A stretch of DNA of 53,279 nucleotides from Thermococcus sp. Its GTDB lineage: Archaea > Methanobacteriota_B > Thermococci > Thermococcales > Thermococcaceae. Shown here one piece after another: positions 48,454-53,279 of the stretch; the stretch's first letter is position 1; each line of letters starts with the position of its first letter. The position numbers and the translations under genes were made by a program. Location of the stretch: NCBI RefSeq assembly GCF_026991495.1, contig NZ_JALXBJ010000050.1, positions 1 through 53,279 of the forward strand. Direction: 5' to 3'. Below the pieces are notes generated by a model, which saw nothing but the letters and a program-made list of their open reading frames with translations, was not told the DNA's origin and ran no database searches.

Positions 48454-48813
48454 TCACCCCCTAACACCATAGTCAACCCCAATCCCTCCGAGGAGCGAGA
48501 GCAAAAGCGCCGAATCCTGAACGCTGTTCTTCAAAGCTTCGAGAAGAGCTGTAACATCGCCAGCCTGCTGAGCCAGCGCGACCAGGAAAGCCACCAGCAT
48601 CATGTCATACAGCATGACACGCCAGCCGCTCGTGAGGGGCTCGATGAGAGCGACCGCCCGCGAGCCTTTGTTAGTGAAAGCCCAATGCACGAGAACTCCT
48701 CCAACCGCGCCGAGAGCAAGGGCTTCCTTTGTCATCATGGGCCAAGCCACTTTGAGCCAGAAGGCCACGATGAGGACGAAGAGAACCAGCTGAGCGAGGC
48801 TTTTGGGCTTCAT
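48454..48813 (-). CDS. Small membrane protein with three to four helices
   Basis: 119 residues. Helices LAQLVLFVLIVAFWLKVAW, ALALGAVGGVLVHWAFT, VMLYDMMLVAFLVALAQQAG and LLLSLLGGIGVDYGVRG. It starts with an overlap of the coiled-coil mini-gene stop (ATGA) and is followed 4 nt later by the 650-residue protein. Part of the same operon; function unknown. Confidence 0.7.
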   Translation of the reverse strand: MKPKSLAQLVLFVLIVAFWLKVAWPMMTKEALALGAVGGVLVHWAFTNKGSRAVALIEPLTSGWRVMLYDMMLVAFLVALAQQAGDVTALLEALKNSVQDSALLLSLLGGIGVDYGVRG

Positions 48814-48959
48814 GTTATCGCCCTCCTCTTGATGTTCGCTATCCTCGCCTGCTGGAGCTGCCGAATTAAGCGGGCTTCTTCGCGCTTGAGTTCAGTGATA
48901 CGCTTCCGAACACGCTCAAGCTTCCTCTTCAGGGAAGCAACATCCTCCACGCGCTGCAT
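48810..48959 (-). CDS. Small coiled-coil protein (49 residues)
   Basis: Begins MQRVEDVASLKRKLERVRKR and continues as one basic helix with heptad spacing (ITELKREEARLIRQLQQARI). The ATG has GGTGGTCAAA upstream; the stop overlaps the next gene by 3 nt. Likely real, first or second gene of the surface operon; may cap or nucleate assembly. Confidence 0.62.
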   Translation of the reverse strand: MQRVEDVASLKRKLERVRKRITELKREEARLIRQLQQARIANIKRRAIT

Positions 48960-49110
48960 TTTGACCACCTATATGCACTCGGCTTCATTGCCCTCCCTCA
49001 TCTCATCGGCACCCTCGGAGTTCGGGCTCGGCCTTCTCATGAACCTGATTAGAGAACTGATTAGAGCGGAGGAGTAGCCCGGAGGGTCTAAAATAGAGAA
49101 TAGGGTGATG

Positions 49111-49155
49111 GTATTTAAGAATATTAGAAAATCTCTTTATAGAGAGTTTATAAAG
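49111..49155 (-). promoter_or_regulatory. Promoter and inverted repeats of the surface operon
   Basis: The minus strand reads TTCTTAAATACC (TATA box, 49111-49122), placing a transcript start near 49090, about 130 nt before the first operon gene. CTTTATA-N7-TATAAAG (49135-49155) lies just upstream of it, and a second TATAAAAG follows. The RHH regulator gene immediately before is the likely regulator. Between 48969 and 49040 a 23-codon frame could be a leader peptide; support is weak. Confidence 0.5.
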
Positions 49156-49179
49156 TCTATAAAAGAAGATTGGGGAGGA

Positions 49180-49347
49180 TTAAACCTTTATATCCTTATA
49201 GAGTCTCCTTACCGCCATTCTTACTACTGCTGAGTCGTTGTTGAGGCCAAGACTCTTCGAGAGCTCCTTAATCATGTGATGAGTCTCTTTATCGATGCTA
49301 AACGCCCACACAAAGGCACCGGTACCATTCAGTTTTTCCCGGGCCAT
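49180..49347 (-). CDS. Short ribbon-helix-helix regulator (55 residues)
   Basis: From the ATG at 49347, with GGAGGTGA upstream. FVWAFSIDKETHHMIKELSK is the strand plus helix 1, and LNNDSAVVRMAVRRLYKDIK is helix 2, the CopG/Arc pattern. It sits between the integrase C-terminal piece and the surface-operon promoter, all on the minus strand. Probably controls that operon or the integrase. Confidence 0.76.
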   Translation of the reverse strand: MAREKLNGTGAFVWAFSIDKETHHMIKELSKSLGLNNDSAVVRMAVRRLYKDIKV

Positions 49348-49364
49348 CCCTCGCTCACCTCCTT

Positions 49365-50276
49365 TCATTTTCCCAAAACCTTCTTCAGTTCGTCTACAAC
49401 TTCCGGATACCACTCATCGGCTAACATCTCAAGGTTCAGGTAGTGGCGTTCTATGACAGTTCTTGGAGCCCTGCCCTGAATGAAGTCAATGACCTCAATG
49501 GGAACCCCCTGTCGGGCCAGAAAACCACTAAACCATTTCCTGACCGCCGAGGCTGAGAAGATAACGCTCTTTTCCGTGTTCCTAATACTCCTGATCTTCA
49601 CCCTCATCCTTGCATGAACGCGAGTGTATCTGAGGTTGAGCCTCTCCAGCCTCTCTGCGAACACTCGTGGGAAATACGCCCAAAACGTCTGTTTAGTTCC
49701 TCTGCCAATGCCGCTCATTGGGTATTTTGCTATCTTGTCCCCATAGAAAACGAGCTTCTCTGGATCGAACTCGTTTAGCATCCTAACGATATGCTTAAGT
49801 CTCTGCCCGCTATATACAAGCGCTTCGTAAATTAAAGCTAGAGTCGGATCCTTTTGGAGGTAATACTCGTAGGCCATCCTTACCTGTTCATCTGTGATGT
49901 AAACTCTCCTTACCCCTGTGGGCTTGAGCTTGATGATCTCCTTGAGGTCGAGGTACTCGGAGCGACTGATGTAGCCTCTGTTCTTCAAGAAAGTTATGAA
50001 GTTCCTCAGAGACTTTGCAAATCCTCTGTTGTAGTGTTCTTTAACGAGAGCTTCGTCGAGAGATGCCTTATCAGTTATTCTGTACTTTCCAAAGAACCTT
50101 TCGAGGTACCTCATGTAGCGTTCTTTAGTCTCTTCTGTGGCCAGCTTTGTGGAGAGCCATTCCTCAAACGCCTTCTTATGCTGAGACCAAAGAGTATTAA
50201 GCTCCATTTCGCTTGAGGACGCTTCTCCGGCCCGCTTTCGAGCCCGCGCCCCGGGTTCAAATCCCGGCCGGGGCAC
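49365..50276 (-). CDS. int: int(C): catalytic piece of split SSV-type integrase
   Basis: 303 codons, starting within the attachment repeat at a GTG; 14 residues come from the repeat (PRPGFEPGARARK). The rest is a tyrosine recombinase: core-binding helices (about residues 25-115), then catalytic R159 (SGQRLKH), K195 region (GRGTKQT), R246 (AVRKWF), R269 (IQGRAP) and the nucleophile Y279 (ERHYLNL). The usual HxxR histidine is Ser/Ala here. It needs the int(N) RHH piece to become whole, so it is probably silent while integrated. An independent start could still give a truncated protein. Confidence 0.9.
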   Translation of the reverse strand: MPRPGFEPGARARKRAGEASSSEMELNTLWSQHKKAFEEWLSTKLATEETKERYMRYLERFFGKYRITDKASLDEALVKEHYNRGFAKSLRNFITFLKNRGYISRSEYLDLKEIIKLKPTGVRRVYITDEQVRMAYEYYLQKDPTLALIYEALVYSGQRLKHIVRMLNEFDPEKLVFYGDKIAKYPMSGIGRGTKQTFWAYFPRVFAERLERLNLRYTRVHARMRVKIRSIRNTEKSVIFSASAVRKWFSGFLARQGVPIEVIDFIQGRAPRTVIERHYLNLEMLADEWYPEVVDELKKVLGK

Positions 50277-50281
50277 CAGAA
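50235..50281. repeat. Right 47-bp attachment repeat (attR)
   Basis: Identical to 29222-29268. It encodes the anticodon-loop-to-CCA half of tRNA-Glu without its 5' half. On the minus strand it doubles as the start of int(C). Confidence 0.93.
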
Positions 50282-50347
50282 TAGCACTTTGTTAAATCTT
50301 TGAGGCAACCCCTTGATTCGGTCGAGCCTTTCTGCGGAAACCACCAA

Positions 50348-50608
50348 TTAGAGGTTAGAAAGTGATGTGCGGCACCCGGCCGGAGGCCGCGGGGGTGCAC
50401 GGCTGATGAAGGCCGGATACCGCACGTATAAAAGTTCAGCCTCAGAGGTTATAACGTTTTTCACGCAAAGGAGGATCGAGGGGCAAGGGCTTCCAGAGGG
50501 AAATAGGTTTTTGGCAGTGTAACCGAGATCATTAACAATAGCCCTAAAAGGGGGGGACAAGGAGAGGGCCAACAACAAAAAGCCAACCCTGCTCATTTTA
50601 GCCCACAT
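50348..50608 (-). CDS. Possible small exported peptide gene
   Basis: An ATG at 50608 with GGTGA upstream starts an 86-codon frame just after the gene at 50613. The N-terminal 30 residues are a signal or anchor (SRVGFLLLALSLSPPFRAIV), the middle has two Cys, and the last 35 codons run through the structured segment at 50367-50425, so the frame may be truncated or spurious. If real, it is a small secreted product of the cluster. Confidence 0.35.
   Translation of the reverse strand: MWAKMSRVGFLLLALSLSPPFRAIVNDLGYTAKNLFPSGSPCPSILLCVKNVITSEAELLYVRYPAFISRAPPRPPAGCRTSLSNL
50367..50425. other. Structured GC-rich sequence, possible small RNA
   Basis: GTGCGG (50367-50372) pairs with CCGCAC (50420-50425), closing two inner hairpins: GCACCC...GGGTGC with GGCC-GGA-GGCC, and CGGC-TGATGAAG-GCCG. 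The TGATGA motif favours K-turn RNA on the plus strand. On the minus strand the closing stem is followed by an ACA, and a GTTATAAC box lies about 28 nt upstream (50450-50457), as in H/ACA RNAs. Strand unresolved. Confidence 0.45.
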
Positions 50609-50612
50609 TGTA

Positions 50613-51332
50613 TCACCCTTCATTTACGGAGTTCCCATTGTTATCGGGAGCATGCCTCGATCTGTATCGTGTGCTACAAATTTTCTCAAACAGGTACCAC
50701 CCAATTGTGGAGTATACCGCCTGCTGAAGCAGGATTAACAAAACACCCAGTGAGGGTTTCGGGGTGGATAGTGGAAGCTTGGAAGCTGGAATCAGGTTAA
50801 GTCCTAAGACTGAAATGATACCAGCAACCGCGGAAAGCGCGTTAAAACCAATGGCTTCATAGATAATGCCCTTGGAAGATAGCAACGCCATTAAGGGGAG
50901 ACTTATGACGGCCAATGCCAGAAACCCTCCGTTTTTTGTGAGTACAGCCACTAGGATGATAACCAGAAAGTACATAAGGGCCCGATAGTACCCGGTATCT
51001 CCATTTTTCTGGAAGCTCAGTAAAATCGTTCCACTCATCAACCAGTAGAAGGGGAACACCATATATAATGTTCTCACTGCCACGCCACTACCCCTAAGAA
51101 CTGCAAGGTAGATTCCTGTGGATGGCACCAAGGAGTATAGCAACAGGTACTCCATTCCGATAAACTTCCTGAAGGTTATCAAGATCACTGTAATCAACAC
51201 GAGGTTAACTAAGGCTGAAGACACTTCAATTGCCAGCGCCATGTCCTGAGGATAAAACAACATAATAAAAAATGTGAAAAAACACCACGAAAGCATACCC
51301 ACTGCCAAAATTTTTGAATGATTCCTTTCCAT
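50613..51332 (-). CDS. Eight-helix membrane protein
   Basis: 239 residues with about eight predicted helices: ILAVGMLSWCFFTFFIMLFY, IEVSSALVNLVLITVILITF, FIGMEYLLLYSLVPSTGIYL, LYMVFPFYWLMSGTILLSF, ALMYFLVIILVAVLTKNGGF, LALAVISLPLMALLSS, FNALSAVAGIISVLGLNLIP and LLILLQQAVYSTIGWYLFEK. It follows the glycine-zipper gene by 5 nt with GGGTGA before the ATG. No family recognised. Position suggests an immunity, export or sensing role for the cluster. Confidence 0.7.
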   Translation of the reverse strand: MERNHSKILAVGMLSWCFFTFFIMLFYPQDMALAIEVSSALVNLVLITVILITFRKFIGMEYLLLYSLVPSTGIYLAVLRGSGVAVRTLYMVFPFYWLMSGTILLSFQKNGDTGYYRALMYFLVIILVAVLTKNGGFLALAVISLPLMALLSSKGIIYEAIGFNALSAVAGIISVLGLNLIPASKLPLSTPKPSLGVLLILLQQAVYSTIGWYLFEKICSTRYRSRHAPDNNGNSVNEG

Positions 51333-51337
51333 TCAAA

Positions 51338-51640
51338 TCACCCGCCAACCACAGCATTATTGTCTACATCTCCGGGAATACCATCAATACCCCTGTATAT
51401 AGCATACACCTTCCATGAAAATGAAATCGCGGCCCAAGTAGTTGCTGTCCCTACAGCGTAACCTGTAATAGCCCCTTCAATTGCTGCCTGGGGATTTCTC
51501 GTGACGGCACCCGTAATAACACCACCAAGAATGCCCCCTACAACCCCTCCAGCCTTTACAATTAATGGGTCGCCCTGATCTTCTGAAACTTCGCGAAGCC
51601 CATCATCTCTGCGGTAGTCCCTTACTTTGTTTTTCTTCAT
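51338..51640 (-). CDS. Glycine-zipper protein, possible archaeocin/peptide precursor
   Basis: 100 residues. A charged N-terminus (MKKNKVRDYRRDDGLREVSE, about 25 residues) ends near a Gly-Gly (KAGGVVGG). It leads into a glycine-zipper helix pair, GGVVGGILGGVITGAVT then GAITGYAVGTATTWAAIS, and an acidic tail DVDNNAVVGG. That layout (charged leader, Gly-Gly, Gly-rich amphiphilic core) is seen in peptide bacteriocins and in glycine-zipper membrane proteins. No match to a known archaeocin can be claimed. The ribosome site is weak. Similar GxxxG patterns appear in the 33-residue peptide at 52156. Confidence 0.55.
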   Translation of the reverse strand: MKKNKVRDYRRDDGLREVSEDQGDPLIVKAGGVVGGILGGVITGAVTRNPQAAIEGAITGYAVGTATTWAAISFSWKVYAIYRGIDGIPGDVDNNAVVGG

Positions 51641-51755
51641 TGTGATGCTTCTGCCTGCTTTGAATAGATGTCCTCACCTCCTCGAACATTAGATAACCAC
51701 CCCACACGAGTAGCACTGTGGAAATTCCTTCAATCCAATTGTGGGCTGAAATGCT

Positions 51756-51998
51756 TCAAATAAAAGGATCCAACGAAAAGAACCCCAAAAGGAGCACTCC
51801 AAACCATCTGAGCCTTGAATCAGCGTTCTCTATTGCGGGTCCCTTCCTAAGGCCATAACCGACGAGCAGTATGAAACCTGAGAGGACGAGAAGGATTGTC
51901 AGGAGCAAAGCTGCGGCGGTAGGCTTGATGACAATGAGGCTGGCGAGGATTGCAACCAAGTTGGCCGCGAGAAAAACCGTTTGCAATTTTCCACGCAT
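51756..51998 (-). CDS. B-type two-helix membrane protein (unit 1), possibly interrupted
   Basis: 80 residues from an ATG with GGGGAGATAG upstream. Two to three helices: VFLAANLVAILASLIVIKP, AALLLTILLVLSGFILLVGY and LRWFGVLLLGFF. The frame stays open past the TGA at 51756 for another 50 codons, which encode a further helix (ISTVLLVWGGYLMFEE) down to 51603. The stop may therefore be a mutation that shortened the protein, or the extension may be a separate small gene. Confidence 0.5.
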   Translation of the reverse strand: MRGKLQTVFLAANLVAILASLIVIKPTAAALLLTILLVLSGFILLVGYGLRKGPAIENADSRLRWFGVLLLGFFSLDPFI

Positions 51999-52152
51999 TT
52001 CTATCTCCCCGTCTGATTAACCAGAGGATCATCGTCCAAACGTACATCACTGAGAGGCCTACGCTGGTTATAGTAAGGGTCACCCCAATGCCTGAAGAGA
52101 AATACAAAAGGAAAAGAGACGCGGAGTAAACAGCAACACCTTTCCATTTCAT
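51847..52152 (-). CDS. A-type two-helix membrane protein (unit 1), 3' end unreliable
   Basis: The ATG at 52152 has GGGGAGATAAC upstream. The first 50 residues (MKWKGVAVYSASLFLLYFSS ... GLSVMYVWTMILWLIRRG) form two helices and resemble the 55-residue protein at 52532. After about residue 52 the frame runs antiphase through the B-type gene and loses hydrophobicity, so the real product probably ends or shifts frame near 52000. A frameshift into the next gene is possible. Confidence 0.45.
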   Translation of the reverse strand: MKWKGVAVYSASLFLLYFSSGIGVTLTITSVGLSVMYVWTMILWLIRRGDRNAWKIANGFSRGQLGCNPRQPHCHQAYRRSFAPDNPSRPLRFHTARRLWP

Positions 52153-52155
52153 TTG

Positions 52156-52257
52156 TTATCTCCCCCCTATGGTCTTCCTAATATTCCATGCCACACTACC
52201 CCATATTATAAATCTCAGAGTACCTCCAATAACACCCCTCGCTGCAGCTCCGGTCAT
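52156..52257 (-). CDS. 33-residue glycine-rich amphiphilic peptide (P-type)
   Basis: Encodes MTGAAARGVIGGTLRFIIWG followed by SVAWNIRKTIGGR. It ends 3 nt before the ATG of the A-type gene. A similar ending GSWSAIRTIGG lies in the partial gene at the window edge, which argues that this short frame is under selection. The glycine zipper and cationic C-terminus suggest a membrane-active peptide. No strong ribosome site. Confidence 0.4.
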   Translation of the reverse strand: MTGAAARGVIGGTLRFIIWGSVAWNIRKTIGGR

Positions 52258-52287
52258 GCATGTTCTATCTCCCAGCATTGGCAAAAT

Positions 52288-52500
52288 TTAGGGATGTGTA
52301 ACGTCATGGCACTCCATCCTCACCCACGGAATCGTAATTCCGATTAATCCTACCACAAAGATAAATACCGAGAGAGAAAACTCAACTGACTCAGTAACTA
52401 GGGGATAATTTAGGAGTAGTCCCAAGCTAAAGTACCAGACGAACAGATCGAACAGCTGTCTAACAAATCCCTTAGCGCCTGAGGTATAATAATATCCCAT
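52288..52500 (-). CDS. B-type two-helix membrane protein (unit 2)
   Basis: 70 residues from the ATG at 52500; homology to the edge copy starts about 15 residues upstream, so a longer start in the same frame is possible. The shared pattern is YTSGAKGFVRQLFDLFVWYF here and YTKLSGAKGKPRQLFALFVG in the copy ending at 52900, then a second helix (VEFSLSVFIFVVGLIGITIP). Paralogue pair, real by conservation. Confidence 0.55.
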   Translation of the reverse strand: MGYYYTSGAKGFVRQLFDLFVWYFSLGLLLNYPLVTESVEFSLSVFIFVVGLIGITIPWVRMECHDVTHP

Positions 52501-52531
52501 TATATGCAAAATGAGCCAGCGGGCATACTTG

Positions 52532-52699
52532 TCAGGCTTTAATCTTTGTTCCTGTGGCGCATATAATCCACACCACCAGCACTCCCAAGGAGACCCCAAC
52601 TGAGGTTTTGATAGCAGGGAACACCCCAAAATAAATGCCCTGAGACAGTAAAGAGAAAAGGATCAAGGTGAACCACAAAAACCTCCAGTGAAACTCCAC
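52532..52699 (-). CDS. A-type two-helix membrane protein (unit 2), GTG start
   Basis: 55 residues from a GTG with GAGGTGA five bases upstream, too short for routine calling. Sequence VEFHWRFLWFTLILFSLLSQ (helix 1) and VGVSLGVLVVWIICATGTKI (helix 2). It resembles the A-type gene at 52152 (both have SVG(L/V)S then a Trp-containing helix). The preceding 120 bases hold the TATA-like or decayed sequence of a further peptide frame. Confidence 0.55.
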   Translation of the reverse strand: MEFHWRFLWFTLILFSLLSQGIYFGVFPAIKTSVGVSLGVLVVWIICATGTKIKA

Positions 52700-52899
52700 T
52701 CTGCTCACCTCTCTTATGTGTACTCCAGTATAAGGGCTTTAAGAAACTACTCCAAACAAACGCCCATTGGTCAAAACCAAGTTTGAATTTCAGATTCAAC
52801 CGAAGGTCGGATATTTTGTAGGTTATCATTAACTCCACACCTTCCTGATCTAAGTCTTACTACATTCATCGGCTTTACTTCAACTTTGCTTTAGTGTTC

Positions 52900-53279
52900 T
52901 TACGCTACCCCTTTGGCTTTAACGGTTGGTAGATGTTTTTGACAGTTCCTTTCTATCAAACCATAAGTCACCCCCACCAAACCCACCGCCAGAGGGAACA
53001 GCGATAAGAAGAACCTCGTAGAACCATCAACCAGCGGGAGGTTAGCCAACCCGCTGAAGGCAAAATAGCCCACGAAAAGGGCAAACAGCTGCCGAGGTTT
53101 ACCCTTGGCACCTGAGAGCTTGGTATAGCCGATTATATATCTCACGATTATATATCTCACTATATCGTTCCTGCAACTCTGAGAATTTAACCGCCTACCA
53201 GCCCAGCAGATTGATAACATGAGCATAAACGCCACTGCAGAACCCCCAATTGTCCTGATAGCGCTCCATGACCCAAAGT
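52900..53279 (-). CDS. Fused P/A/B-type membrane protein (unit 3), partial
   Basis: The frame is open to the right window edge. It starts within FGSWSAIRTIGGSAVAFMLM, which resembles the P-type peptide end joined to an A-type helix (SAVAFMLMLSICWAGRRLN). It then enters the B-type sequence (SGAKGKPRQLFALFVGYFAF, FFLSLFPLAVGLVGVTYG) and ends in a Lys-rich tail. The three modules that are separate genes in units 1 and 2 are thus one reading frame here. The sequence NDIVRYIIVRYIIG contains a short duplicated IVRYI. Confidence 0.5.
   Translation of the reverse strand, partial: FGSWSAIRTIGGSAVAFMLMLSICWAGRRLNSQSCRNDIVRYIIVRYIIGYTKLSGAKGKPRQLFALFVGYFAFSGLANLPLVDGSTRFFLSLFPLAVGLVGVTYGLIERNCQKHLPTVKAKGVA

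Larger units (their letters stand above)
29222..50281. mobile_element. Integrated plasmid-like element (pT26-2/TKV-like), 21 kb
   Basis: Bounded by 47-bp direct repeats identical to the 3' half of tRNA-Glu and its first downstream bases. The integrase gene is split across the two ends, the signature of SSV-type integration. Contents are a ribbon-helix-helix regulator set, a HerA/FtsK-like ATPase, and a block of large exported and membrane proteins. Size (about 21 kb), integrase type and layout match my recollection of the pT26-2 plasmid family (relatives TKV2, TKV3, PHV1). An independent sequence comparison would be needed to confirm the family. Most genes are on the minus strand. Confidence 0.9.

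Noticed and set aside
48969..49040. 23-codon minus-strand frame before the surface operon
   Set aside because: No clear ribosome site and no recognisable sequence; mentioned only in the promoter entry.
29222..50281. CRISPR arrays or insertion sequences within the element
   Set aside because: No regularly spaced repeats and no transposase motif were seen; the only long repeats are the attachment sites and the inverted repeats listed.
52539..52838. 99-codon minus-strand frame over the A-type gene of unit 2
   Set aside because: Its second half is the wrong phase of the GTG-started 55-residue gene, which has the better ribosome site and hydrophobic pattern. Its first 40 codons may be a decayed peptide, but support is thin.

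Overview
The window looks like a chromosome segment of a hyperthermophilic euryarchaeon of the order Thermococcales, most likely Thermococcus. The reasons are the three-subunit archaeal RPA operon, archaeal FtsY, a geranylgeranyl-lipid UbiA enzyme, a CGP-CTERM sorting signal, archaeal TATA boxes about 25 nt upstream of predicted transcript starts, GGTGA-type ribosome sites and CCA-encoding tRNA genes. No species is claimed.

Positions 1-29187 are ordinary host chromosome: an SppA peptidase, a phosphoribosyltransferase, a ZnuA-like binding protein, a BMP-type (nucleoside-like) ABC transporter operon, FtsY, an envelope thioredoxin-like protein, ScpB, RPA41-RPA14-RPA32, a DGGGP synthase, a Clp1-like polynucleotide kinase, regulators, a DUF438/hemerythrin/PAS sensor with a divergent TusA-like gene, tRNA-Leu, MobB and a TAXI-TRAP transporter. 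Three oddities stand out. The BMP lipoprotein has its two lobes in swapped (circularly permuted) order. An M24-family protein has lost three of its five metal ligands. An unannotated three-hairpin H/ACA guide RNA lies just before tRNA-Glu.

Positions 29222-50281 are a 21-kb integrated element in the 3' half of tRNA-Glu(UUC), bounded by 47-bp direct repeats. Integration split an SSV-type tyrosine recombinase. The left end keeps a ribbon-helix-helix N-terminal piece and the right end keeps the catalytic piece. Size and layout resemble the pT26-2/TKV family of Thermococcales plasmids. Inside are a regulatory and replication side with an origin-like AT-rich inverted repeat (29.4-33.3 kb); an AT-rich island of one apparent six-gene operon, HicB-HicA, a Panacea-like protein, a PIN protein, an unknown 420-residue protein and a tandem AbrB protein (33.3-36.8 kb); a lone forward membrane gene followed by a candidate structured RNA (36.9-38.0 kb); a HerA/FtsK-like ATPase operon (38.0-40.5 kb); and a large operon of exported and membrane proteins (40.7-49.0 kb) that could build a particle, vesicle or conjugation-like surface apparatus.

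Positions 50282-53279 are beyond the element. They hold a small structured sequence and a cluster of short, mostly membrane-embedded proteins on the minus strand. Repeated P-A-B units (glycine-rich peptide, two-helix protein A, two-helix protein B) lead into a glycine-zipper protein and an eight-helix membrane protein. This could be an archaeocin/immunity-like or envelope-stress locus, partly decayed. That reading is inference.
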